From: Onchocerca volvulus | Lineage: Eukaryota > Nematoda > Chromadorea > Rhabditida > Onchocercidae | Direction: 5' to 3' | Length of the DNA stretch: 64,000 bases | NCBI GenBank assembly: GCA_000499405.2 | Contig: HG738140.1 | Location: 14,599,967-14,663,966, forward strand | Part shown: in pieces, positions 49,921 through 61,900 of the stretch | How positions within the stretch are numbered: the first letter of the stretch is position 1 | How the letters are laid out: the number at the start of each line of letters is the position of its first letter | Notes under the pieces: generated by a model | The model's database searches: none | What the model was told of the DNA's origin: nothing | Seen by the model: only the letters and a program-made list of their open reading frames with translations | Made by a program: the position numbers and the translations under genes

Positions 49921-52900
49921 ATGAATCCCTACGGACATCTGCTCCTCAAGCTTACCTTTCTCGGTTTAACGGTAATTCTGTAATTTATATAATTCAAATA
50001 AACGAAATGCATAAGGATACGGTACTTAAGTGCTACATATCAATATTTTTTAAAATTGATAAACAGAACCTTATCATCTGAACATTGAAAGTTTCATTAA
50101 TCTCTTCAACTGAATACCCATTTAACAGCTCTTACTATTTTATCAAAAAATTCTTTTACCTCACAGAAAAAATATTTAAGAAAATCTCAACTTTTTCTCG
50201 TATTCAATTGACAGCTTGAGCAGAGATTAAACAAGAATTTAGTTGCTGCAGAAGAATATTCTTTTATAAGTCGTATTTTTCAAGCGAAGTTACGCTGCAT
50301 CATTGAATATCAAAAAACATGAATTTATAGATTGACGAAACGCAGACATTTTCTGAGGACTAAATTAACAGGGCATGACATATATATGTACATGGCAAAC
50401 ATTCTAGAATTATATTTCAGAGACGAGTAAGAAATAAGATCTTTCAGTATTCTGATAATTTCATATAATCTTAATTCGATTTCGACAGTATCAATAAATT
50501 GCAGTGCAATGCAGTGGGAAAGTGGATGTTTGTGATGGATGCTAAAAACGAAAACCAATGGAAGCAACAAACATTACCTATATGGATATGTAAATAATTA
50601 ATTTTCTTGCACAGAGGCCACTTTTATGAAAAGTCTCAATTGTATTTAAATCCTACATATCAAAACGAAAATTGAAAAAGAAGTCTAGCAATATCTCCTT
50701 AATTCCTCGAAAAGTAATATGGAATCTGGATCAGTTCTTTTTCTTTCTAGCACCAGCTTATTCAAAACACCGATGGAAACAACTGGCGGATCTATTGTTT
50801 GAAATACAGAACAGAACAAATATTAGATTTCGGCCATTCATTAAAGAACGAGATACTGATTATGTATCTGTGAAGATTACTACTTATGGCTGTTACGGAC
50901 TTCTCGGATATGGAAAGGGTGGAGAGAGAGTAAGTTATGCACTGACAAACTTATCAAGAATTTTATTCACACCAAGTTGATAAGGATTATGAATCTCATT
51001 TTTCCATCGTTTCTACTTCATATCTTACTTGTAATTAGAAGCATTCAGTTCAGTGGAATAATATATATAGTGAATATTAAAAGATGAAGTAAAATATCGT
51101 ATAATTATAAATTCCATGCTCCAATTCGGCAGACTTTTATTCATAGTATCTTGAATTCTAGGCCTTTCTTTTGTTTTTTCGTCTTGATAAGAAAACCACT
51201 AATTTGTTTCAATCACTTACCTTTTTAACTTCATACTTCATTTACAAAATTGTCTTCTTCAGTGGATCAATCTCTACGATGAATGTGTAGAATACAGTCA
51301 TATTGTCCTGCGTTCAATATATCAGATTCTCGGATTTCAAATGATTGCAATGAACGAACCGAAAGGAAGCATACTGTATTCTGGTCCTGACAGCAAGATT
51401 GCTGTAAATAATCCGAATATTTTCTATTCCAGCAAATTTTGTTATTCAAATCCAAGTCCTTTATGTTTTATATAATACTGGTTCGAGAACAACCCCATCC
51501 ACTGCTTTCAAAACATTATGAGATAGCATAGTATGAATAATGACATTTATGTTTGAAAGTGCGCCGCATCATACAATACTATCATCTGTTTAGGGTCATA
51601 GAACAAGTCTAACAAACGCGAAAATTGCAGGAATTTACAATGAGAAAACCAACACTGAAAGTTATCGCTGTTCACATTAGCGATTTTGTTTTCTGATGAT
51701 ACATTAAAATTGCAGTAAACAATGTACATTTTTTCATTTCTAACACAATAAAATTGCAGTATCTTAAATTTACATTATGGAAAGACGAATTTATTGTGGA
51801 TACAGTTAAGCTGTCTGAAGAGACCAAAGAAGAAGAATGTATTGCGGCAGAAACTGCAACAAGTATGATGTGTCACCAACCGAATATGGAATTTGTAAGA
51901 TCACTTCTTTCTATTTCTGAATGATCAGTAATATTGCTTGTTATGTTTTACACTCACTGGAACTATGTTTTTTCGATAGGAACAGCTCAAAGTTCGAATT
52001 ACAGTATTACTGGAGCAAAGTATACAAGAATCTTATCCATTCCTATCCTTACGTGGATAGTCCACTCTTTGGACATGTATACAGAAGGACCAAAAATGTA
52101 ACCAACCACGACATCTTCCATATAAACAGAATTTATGCAAAGGTAAGCCTTTCCCGAATATGCCGCCTATGATGATAAACTGACGAGAACTTCTCTGAAA
52201 ATGGCAAAAGTAAGGGCAACAACCCGATTCCTTGTCCCCAACCCCGAAGAATAATCTCCTCAAACTGCATTCATAAAGTTCCGAAACTGAGCGAGACTCG
52301 GCATGAAAACTGTTTGTCTCAAACTGATAGTAATTGAAGTTTGTTTTTTACTCTTTTATAATAGCTGTCGTGAAGATAATTTTCTAATTGACATGCTATC
52401 ACTCTTATCCTTATCACCATCTCTACACCAACTTTTATCACCTTCTACACCTGATGATATCTTTATCATACATCTACATATTCTTTTGATTCTTCCATTC
52501 TTATCTTTATTATCAGTTCCAAATTCAGGCAAATAATGATCCGATTTATCAGTTGCATGATCTTGCGAATTCTTCAACGTATAGAGCTGAAAACTTGCAA
52601 AAAATGCCCGGCGTTATCATTGGATTAGCTGATTTGTATTGTGAAGATAGTCTTGTTGATTGTGATTTCCTACACAAATCTCGGGGCCATTGTAATTTAT
52701 TCCAGGAATTCAGGTCGAGTCAAAAATTATTCTCATTTTTCGAAATAATTGCGAAAATTCAACATTTTTCTTTTACAAATTTTTTCCACAAATGATGAAG
52801 AAATATAAATGAAAATTTATTGAAAAAGTATAACACAAAGAAAGTATTTCTTTTTTTTTTTGCTTTTTTTTCTTCTTTGAAGATTACATTGCAGATATAT

Positions 52901-55048
52901 ACTGTGTGCTCGAACTTGTAAAATGTGTGGCATAAGCTTACGATTATATTATATCAGTACGCATCATCCTTTTGTGCATATACAGGTAGTAACCCTCAGA
53001 TTTCTTCTTTTTCCTCCTGAAATTACCTCATCTAATTAATTCATATCATGATTTAATATGTTCTCTTCCTCCTGTTTATTCTTTTCTCCTTTCCTCATTT
53101 CCCACACCTTTTTTTCTCAGTTCATTCACAAAAATTCCTCATTCTTTAAGGGAATAATTAAGAATTATGGAAATTCAATATTTTCCATCTAATATTTACT
53201 GAAAACGATAATGAAATATAAATTAAAGTAAAGAAAGAAGAAAAATATATGAAAGAAGAAATAAGTTAATATAAACTGAAGAAACAAGAAATTAAGAAAT
53301 ACAAGTTAATAAAAAAAAGGAAATAAAGAATATAAGTTGTTGGAGAAGAAAATTCTGATAAAAATTCTGATCAATTTGGATTGGTAAAAGATACTAACAG
53401 TCATCTCTTGCTGAATTATCGCTTATGCTGTCGTTGAAATCGAATTCGAATTGAAGTGTCGCTGATATTGATATTGACAAAACTGCTGTTAAACAAACAG
53501 CTCTCCCGTTGAAAACACTGATGTAGAAGGGAGTGATCTTGTTGAAGACGCTGATTGGAAAGGATTGCTCGCTTGGAAGATACTAAAGCTGGAAAGATTG
53601 CTCGTGTTGAAGATACCAATTGCAACCGATGACACTGATGTTGTTGCCCCGAAATTTCTCTTTTTATATTGATCATGCTTGTATTGATAGCAGAGGAGGT
53701 TCATCTATTAGTCATACAAAAGATAAATTGGATATGAGGACTAAGGATAAGATGAACAATTCTTCTGTCTTTGTAACATTCTTGACAGAAAACATCTCAT
53801 CATTTCACACAATGCTCATTAGTTCTATTAGCAAATCGGAAGACGAGAGAATAAAAGCCTTTGTGCCTCGATTTAGACAAGTAACTCTTATTTACCGGAG
53901 AAATATTACAAATTTTTCCCATACAGATTACTTCGATTATTTCCTTTTTATTTATGCTAGAAATATTTCAGTTTTACCGACATAAATTGGAACTAGTGTA
54001 AATTTTTGTTGTAAAAACTCAATTTATTGCATTTGTCAATATTTTGATGCTTAATATTGGAAGAATCTCAGATTCAAAATTTAGTATCATTCCGATATTT
54101 AATGAAACTTTGAAAAATAGATAGGAGCAAGTTATTTTAAAGAAATCAATAATTTCAGAAAGAAGTAGAACAGCAACTGCCAATATGCAGCGATAATCTG
54201 CAAGCTGTTCTAAACGGGACATGTAATCATAGCAATTTGCATCAATGCTTGTTTCCCACATTTCGAGAAAAATGCCGTAGAAATTGTGGTTATTGTCCAG
54301 AACAAAGTCGAATTGATTGTGGATTTGTAAGGATTAAAAACATATTTTTTGGCTCAATCAATGCAATTTTATATATTATCTGTCACAAATCCCATTTTAG
54401 CAACCTGTTTTACGATGAATTTTTTTTTTTTTCATCAGGCAACGGCTGTAAATCCAGAATATTTGCACGATCACCCGAACTATAATTATCGTTGCCAGTA
54501 TATTCGAGCCATCTCGAATAGGAAATGTGATGCGGTATGTTCTCTCTTTTTTTTCTTCTCGAGATTAGCTTCAGACCAGTCCTTTGCCAATTTCAAGAAG
54601 TTTTGTTTCTATTCATAATGCTAAAAAAAATTCCTATTTTAAGTATTGTGGTGAGTAATTAGTGGTATTCAATTCTTGTGTAAATTAGTAAAGAGAAATA
54701 AAATAATCGGGCATTGGATAATTCATTGATTATTAGATTTCCTGATAGTTCGACGATAATTTAAGTAGTAAAGATAAATAAAAAAAAGCATTTCTTGTCT
54801 TTAAAATATGTTTCGATGAAACAAACTTTGCAGTATATTTTCAGGATGAAAAAGTTGCAATAAATCCGATTACGGATTGCATGCTATCGTGTGGCCGTTA
54901 TGCATGCTCTAAAAATGATATAGAAGAAGATAGAGGATATAATCAAATACCTGTGATGGAGTTGTATGTACCGCAAAAGAATTGGCAATTCGCAAAGTTT
55001 GGATCAGTGACCCAACAAATTACGAAAGCCAATGAATCGTTGAATTAA
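49921..55048 (+). CDS. Astacin-like secreted pseudoprotease with ShKT domains
   Basis: Homologous to nematode astacin (NAS) metalloproteases but apparently without catalytic function. Modelled exons: 49921-49971, 50215-50288, 50689-50929, 51263-51403, 51760-51894, 52005-52142, 52529-52713, 52883-52985, 54159-54326, 54439-54534, 54845-55048; every junction is in phase (about 511 aa). Order: short hydrophobic signal peptide (LLLKLTFLGL), brief propeptide, astacin domain (IRFRPFIKERDTDYVSVK, then GCYGLLGYGKGGER), degenerate active site, domain end GLADLYC, then three cysteine-rich ShKT modules (last cysteines ARTCKMC, RRNCGYC, LSCGRYAC). The HExxHxxGFxHE zinc motif reads RSIYQILGFQMI: LGF is kept, while all three histidines and the glutamate are lost. 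The first domain cysteine (TCIRF in active members) is Asn. The ATG follows an acceptor (tagcag, ending 49916). Poly(A) signal at 55183. Exons 1, 2, 5 and 6 are least certain. Confidence 0.75.
52986..54158 (+). other. 1.2-kb intron of the astacin-like gene with repeat content
   Basis: This intron separates the exons of the first and second ShKT modules. It contains dispersed repeat copy B and, just upstream, an imperfect ~32-bp internal repetition (GGAAAGGATTGCTCGC / GGAAAGATTGCTCGTG near 53555-53605). The open frame at 53620-53985 is explained by the repeat and is not called a gene. Confidence 0.55.
53631..53757. repeat. Dispersed repeat copy B (matches 9922-10040)
   Basis: Counterpart of the CLC intronic repeat, in the same orientation, with alignable landmarks (GTTGCCCCGAAA versus GCTGCCTCGAAA; GAGGTTCAT versus GGAGGTTCAT; TCATACAAAAGAT). 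A downstream block at 53811-53860 also aligns with 10251-10300. It is probably a fossil of a mobile element family. Confidence 0.6.
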
Positions 55049-55454
55049 TTCAAATTAAACTGCGATTGACGTATGTGTGCCTTCAGATGCACAAGCTCTC
55101 TTTCCTTCAGCTAAATGATTGGAATCAAATAATTATCCCTTCATCACATCAATTATTTTTCACTCAAACGCAATTTAATTTCAATAAAACTATCCTCGAA
55201 AGTGATAGAATTTTAAACAGTTCATTTAATGTTGCAAATACTTTTTTCTCGTCTTTTTTAATGATATGTAACGATGTATAAAGAAGAAAAAGTGCATGTC
55301 TTACGTGTTTCATTTCATCATTACAATATATAAGTATTAATTCAGCGGTGGAATGTTTATTCATTAATTTTGGAATTATTGTTTGCGGTTATCGAGGAAT
55401 ACGGTTGCGAAAATTCGCTTTTTTTTTTTTTTGATTCGATAAGATTCGTGAAAT

Positions 55455-57874
55455 ATGTACGCACAATCAAACAATGTCATCTTGTTGAGCATTGGAATGA
55501 TGCTGCTAATGATCATCGTTCTCATGCAATGTGCTAGCGGAAAGCGTACAAAAAAAGCAAATTTGGTTTGACATTTCTTCAGTAGTTTCTTTTTTTTTTT
55601 ATTTTCCCAATATTCAGATAATCGTAACATGTCGTTAGCCATTTAAGCAGAATTGCTAATTTATTTATTGCGATAAACGAAAAAGTTATGTTGCGAGCGA
55701 CAAAATAACGAAAACGAAAAGCTCAGACAGTATCTTCAACATTCAGCATCATCTATTGCACTTTTTTTTTTTTTTTTCGATTGCCGCATCATAAAAAACG
55801 AATAGGTGATTTCATTGTTACCATTTGCGATCTGTTAATTTGATTCATTGGATGAAGACGGAATAAGTCACGTATTTTAGTCAAACACCAAATCAAACGT
55901 AACACAACCTTCTGTATCCTCAAGCCAATCTGTGAGGAGAAGCAGAGAATTGCAAAAAAAGAAAATGAAGAGAGATGTCGAGAATTCGTTGCGATCCTTA
56001 TCCAAAAGACAAGAATCAATACAAGTAATCAGTAGTAATTATTGGTACATTAGTTCCCTTCAGATGAACCAACACAGGAAATCAAAGTGGTAGCCTTGAA
56101 ATGATTAAAAATAATTCAGTAAAAAAACATTCTTCGCACGGAAATAATCATATTGTTTATTTTAGAAAAGTTCAGTTAGCAAACGAAGCCAAACTGATGA
56201 ATCCTTGCCGTCAAGCAAATCGGAAGCATTGAAAAGTAGTAGTCAATCGATTGGACCATTGGAAAAAGAAAAGAGTGTTAATGCATCTACCGAGATACCT
56301 GGCAAATCGATCACTATGATACCTAAAGTAACTACCAGAACATCGAAAGATATGCAAGTTGCTAAACTTACGGATGTAAATGGTTTTTTTCTTTTTTGGA
56401 AAAACTTTAAATTACTTAAATTTATTTTAATATTGCAACTGATTACAAATATTCATTTTCTGAAGATTTCGCATCAGATGATCAGAAATACACAATCATT
56501 TTAACTATCTAATTCTAAATCAAACAGAATCTCATATTCCTAAAGAAAATCCGTTTGGCCATTTACTGCGATCTCTTATATAACTCGTAAATTATTCACA
56601 AATTTCTTTTGGATGACGAAATCCATTGTGTAAAACTTTCTGAGCTATACAAAATTGGAGAAAATTCGAAAATCATTCACAAGTCATTAACTATCCAAAA
56701 AAAAATAATTTATAGGAATTAATAATTTGAGTCATTTTTATCATCGAAATGTTGCGAACGACAAACTATTTTTTATTCAAATAACTTAAATTAGCTGAAT
56801 CCTCCGCAGTAATCAATAATTGATTCAATCATTGTAGAAAATGCAATAATTTAAAATTTTAGGAGAAATCGAAGTCTAATGAGGAAGTTAAAGGGACCAT
56901 GATCAAAGAACAAAAGGTTGGCTTGGTTGAATACCAATTTCATTCAAAAATTGTGAAATAAGCTTTTTTAAGTTTTTATTCTTGTTTTTGTTGTCTAAAG
57001 CATTTCATTGCATGAAATAAATTTTTTTTTCAGCAAAACATTCAAGAAAACAACGGTTTAACCGACGAAAAAGGTTTTTTCTTTCAACATTTTCTCGAAC
57101 TTTTTCATTCGTATCAAAATTTGATTGCTTATAAATGAGAGGTAAATAGTTCAAGAATGCATTAGTAAAATGTATGATATAGAGGAGCTATCAATTGAAC
57201 CGAAAAATCTCCGATGGACTGGTGATGGAGGTTATCAAACGGTGCAATTGCGAAACATTACAACAGATCGCTTGGCCGTCAAAGTACGACAGTATTATTT
57301 GCCTTTATATATCACTGATAATTAGAGAAGTGAAAGGGGGGGGTTGAGACTTATACTAGTCTGCTAATTTGATAATAAAAAGGAAAAAGTTGATTTTCAA
57401 AAGTAGAAAATGAATAAATAATGAAGGATTAAATCTCAAAAAAAACTATTGTAAATAACAGTCCACAATTCAAGCAGACATTTCGAAGAGCGATACATTT
57501 TTAGGCCAAATGTTCGGATAACGAATTGTATCGAGTGAATCCAGTATTTGGTTTCATTGATCCAGGCAAAGAATTAAAGGTTGATATTATACGGCGAAAA
57601 GCTATACCAAAGGTGGATAAAATGATTTTCGTTAGTGTTCGTGTAAGTTAAATTCTTTTTCTCTTCGACAATCATTCCTCTTTTTCGGCGATCAATTTTC
57701 CTTTCTTATTTTCATTGATAAAATAGCGAAATTCAAAATTCGAATCACTTTATGCTGGCATATTTCATATTTTAGGCCAATAAAGAGGAAGTATTTCCCA
57801 AGCCATTATTCAAAAGATCAAAAGATAGTCAAAAGATGGCTATGCTACCATTGCTTGTGGCTCGAGTTATCTGA
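55455..57874 (+). CDS. MSP-domain protein with N-terminal membrane anchor
   Basis: Exons: 55455-55565, 55881-56024, 56166-56375, 56863-56916, 57034-57073, 57183-57283, 57505-57642, 57776-57874; phases consistent, about 298 aa. The N-terminus has one hydrophobic helix (VILLSIGMMLLMIIVLM) followed by KRTKK, which would act as a signal peptide or signal anchor. Then comes a Ser/Lys/Glu-rich low-complexity linker of about 155 residues. The C-terminal ~110 residues form an MSP (major sperm protein, Ig-like) domain: LSIEPKNLRW, QTVQLRNITTDRLAVKAKCS, YRVNPVFGFIDPGKELKVDI, MIFVSVRANKEEVFP. MSP domains mediate sperm cytoskeleton assembly or, in VAPs, membrane contacts; here the anchor is N-terminal, opposite to VAPs. 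Poly(A) signal AATAAA at 57961. The first exon assignment rests on splice phase and hydrophobicity, so is less certain than the MSP part. Confidence 0.8.
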
Positions 57875-58911
57875 GTTATCATTTCTGATCAAATCGGGTC
57901 GAATATTCGCATATTTCCATCCTTTCCTCTATCATATTTTCTTTCTTAGTATGATAACTAAATAAAACTGCCTTTAATGTATCTTATTTGTTACGCATCA
58001 ACCAGTAGAAGAAAGATTCTTATCACCGCTCTCTCTTCCAATGATCTTTAAATGTTGCATGGTGAATTCGGACGCGTCGTATGGTTGCGGTGCGGTCAAC
58101 GTTGTTGCAAAGTTTTAATTCCCGAGGAGGAGGAGGAGAAAGGGAAGAGGGAATTAGTTTGGGGATGTTTGTTTATTGTTGCTATTGAAACAACTACTCT
58201 ATTACTTACATTGTCACGAATTGCTATTATTGCAACAAGGAATATAGCACTTACTGATATAGTGATAAATCAATGTCGTGGTAATCAGCTGTACATTTTA
58301 ATGCAGCCTATTTTGTAGTATTGACATTTTAAATACGTTGTAGGTTTGCTCATATCTCTGACTGTTGATGCTCCTCATAATTTTTCATTTTAAGATTTCA
58401 TATAGCTCAGAGAGATTGGACTATTTTAAATGGCATAATTGCGTCTTGGGAATAATCTTTATTTACTTCATTATCCAAATGCATCGTCCCATCAATTTGT
58501 TTTATACATGTATTTTCATATCTAATGGTTTGGCATATTTCCCTTAGAGAGTACACATGTGATTGTTTTTGTTATGTTGAATTTATATATATGTTGAGTA
58601 CGTGACAATAAAAAAAAATGTATCGAATTTTTTTTAGTACATTTTCTAAAATTCAAGTGCTCTTTATCATATGTGTTTAAATGCTCAAATAATGGATATC
58701 ATTGTTCAGGTTGCATTTTTCGAATTTAATATTCATCTTGAAGTGCATATCTTTCAGAGATATATCTTTTAGAGTCTGTTATGACTGCAGTTTCACCTTT
58801 GCTACAATATCCAACGCTGGATATAGATATCCCAAACTCATCAGCATCGTTGCAGACCGCAAGCTCTTCACAGTTTTCACAGGTTTTTGCTTTTTTTTTT
58901 CAGATTACATA
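57875..58911. promoter_or_regulatory. Intergenic region upstream of WDR33 with a purine-rich island
   Basis: It holds the MSP gene 3' end and, at about 58050-58180, a GC-richer segment including a GAGGAGGAGGAGGAGAAAGG tract that stands out from the AT-rich background and may mark the WDR33 promoter. The 88-codon frame at 58052-58318 spans it but has no supporting features. An acceptor with a long pyrimidine tract (ttttcag, ending 58903) begins the WDR33 leader. Confidence 0.45.
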
Positions 58912-61900
58912 ATGGTAACTTATTTTTTCAACGATATACTATTTCAAGAGCTTTTTTGCAGACAAATTCTAACATCTCCAGTCAACAACAGATTACAGCC
59001 AACAACCAATATCAACCATATTACCTACGACCGGGTTATCGATTCAAAACAAATTTGGTTCGCTGATATTATATATTTACTACCATCACTTTGCTAATAT
59101 TTTAGTACTTGGCAGCTATTTTCATTCTACAACCAGCAACATTTATAAAAAATATCTAAATATACTTTGGTCGAGTTCAGGTTTCTTATTACAATAACTT
59201 GTATGAGTATTACAGCAACCGCTATCAGATGTCGCTGACGGTCCAGGGAGGCGATTGCGCAAAAATGTCGCGAATGTCCGCCGCCATATCGATTATATTG
59301 CCAATGTACTAAACCATTTTGAGGTATTTTTACATCGAACTACTTAATTACTAATATTATGCCTTTTATTATGCACCGTTCGCTGTCTAATCCTGATGAT
59401 TTCAGGCTTTTATCAGCAACTTTATCATGAGAGCAAAAAAATGTTTGTTAGGCAAACTATATACTAAAATTGCTTTTTTTTTGTGCTCTACTTCTTTTCA
59501 ACAATTATAATTCTTTCCTTATTTTGCTGGATTGCTTGCACTAGTGTTAAAAAAATGTTGAACCTTTCGATAATAATTGACTTACATGTTTTGCGAAATA
59601 TCTGTCGATATCACGTATGCGAAATATCTGTCGATATCACCGTTAAGTCAGAAGATCAGCATTCGATCTCTTGATCTCACATACCATCGAAGTAGAAGTA
59701 ACAGGAAAATATAAATATAAAGTAACCCTTTTTTAAGAATTGGTTTCAATTATGAAAAATCTGACATGTGGAAAGAATAGTTTTTAGGCTCGATTGTGGC
59801 AACATGATGTACGTAGTCGTGTGGCCGTTCAGCCAGATATATTATATCAGAATTCTGCAGTTCCTCCAGTCAGTACAATGGACAAAACTATTGATTGTGT
59901 TTTAAATAAATTTGTACGAGCTGCAATGAATAAAGTTAAATGTCCCATTTATAGTATTTGCGTAAGTTATCAATTTTGCATATAGTTTAGTTCCCATTCT
60001 TGATTGCTTTAAATTGCCGTGATCTTGATTCTTCCTTATCATCTATGAAATAAGTCTAAGACACCTTTTACTAAGTAAATTACAACATTTCAATAATATC
60101 ACAGGCTGATTTGGATTTTATTTTCTAATTAGATTTTTAGTTTTAATTACTGTGGCATATAATTGATCTGTTCCTTTCGCTTAGTGCTTAGACTTCCATA
60201 AGTCAATGATTTACAAGTTTCAGTGGACACCAGAAGGTAAACGACTGATAACGGGTGCATCGACGGGCGAATTCACTCTATGGAATGGTACAGCTTTCAA
60301 TTTCGAGACAATTCTTCAGGTATTTGTGGCAGCTTTTACCGTCTATTTCTCAATGTATCGCGTTTGTTCAGTTTTGTTTTATTTATTCATTCATTCATTT
60401 CCATGCGTCACCGTATGTTATTCATTACTCCTTGTTATACATCGTAAGTCACTAATTCGGCCTCAAATAAAATGGAATAAAGAAAAGGCTGAAAAGAGTT
60501 TGTGAGTAGAATTACTTTTATTTATAATATAAATGAAAATAAAGGATGATCTAGTCGGCACTTTTCTTTTTTGTTTTTTATATAAATATGCCGATATTTT
60601 CCTGCTTTGTATAATTATGAAGCAGATAAATAGTTTATAAGGTGCTGCTTGTTGACAGTTTGCATCGTGATTATCAGCGAGAATGTTGGACTCCTCTCCA
60701 CTACCTACATTATTTCTGCATTTTGTAAAATCAATTCAAAATTGGCTAATACATCGAATGACTGACTTTTTTAAAACATTAGTAACCATCAGTGATCTTT
60801 TAAAATTCCGTAGGATGCTAAAATATGAAAACTATAAATTTACAGATAATTTTGAATATTCCATTTCCGATTATCCATTGTTCAAAACACATTTTGACTT
60901 TTTACACTTTTTCGAAATTGCTCTTAGGAGTGGGTCGTTTGAATTATTTTACATCATTGTGAAAGGTGTAATGGCTAATCAAGTATTAATATTTATTCAT
61001 AAATTATTTACTCATAAATTTATTTAAAATTATATTTATTCAAAAATTTTGTTCAGATCAACTTAGTGTGCCCGATTATATTTGGTGAACTGCTGCAATT
61101 ATGGGAGGGTAGATGATGAAACTATAAAGCATTCTTTCTATTTGAAATAAAATGATATGGGCTCTAGATGTCTTGTTAAGAAGAGTACCAATGTTACTCA
61201 GAAACTGGAGTGACACTGTTACGATGTTTTCTGTGAGTGTTGAAGAAAGATATATAAGTAAAAAATGGCTCGTTTATAATTCTTGAAACATTGTATTTTT
61301 CAAATGAACAGTCGTAAAAATCCATGAGTTTGTATTCTTTAATGATATTTAATATTCACACTTATTAGTAGTTGACCTCGCATTTTTTAAGAATAACCTT
61401 TCAATAAAAACATTTGACTTTTCCCAGTATAATGCTTGGATGTCTTGGAATGTCTCATGAAAGGGTTAGAATATTTAACGCAATGTACCGTCTTGCACAT
61501 GTAATAGATAAAAGGAATCCTTATCGAAGTAGTAAGATGTCATTAACGACAAATGACAGATAAATTTTTTTTTGAAAAAGTATGAGGATGGGAAGTAACG
61601 AATGGAATAATGATTAGAAATCTTGAATGTTGCACAACACAAGAATATACCAAATCAATGATATGTTTTAGTTTTGTCTTGGCTATTTGGTCTTTTGAAG
61701 TGAATGCGGTCAAGAGTACCGCGGTAAATACATGTTATTACAGCAATCATTCATGTAATAAACGACTTTGCCAAATTTGAATAGAGGGAAAGGAACTAAT
61801 ACTTTTTTTTTTTTTTTTTGTATTTACTATGGATTATTTTTTTTTATTTGATCAGGAGTATTAGTATCATTGCGTGGGCCTTTTTATCAGTAAAAGTTCA

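Noticed and set aside
53620..53985. 121-codon open frame in the astacin-like gene
   Set aside because: It starts inside repeat copy B and is removed as intron by in-phase exons on both sides.
60184..60223. Alternative WDR33 exon extension ([13 protein letters not shown])
   Set aside because: It inserts residues into a conserved junction; the acceptor at 60223 gives the family sequence directly.
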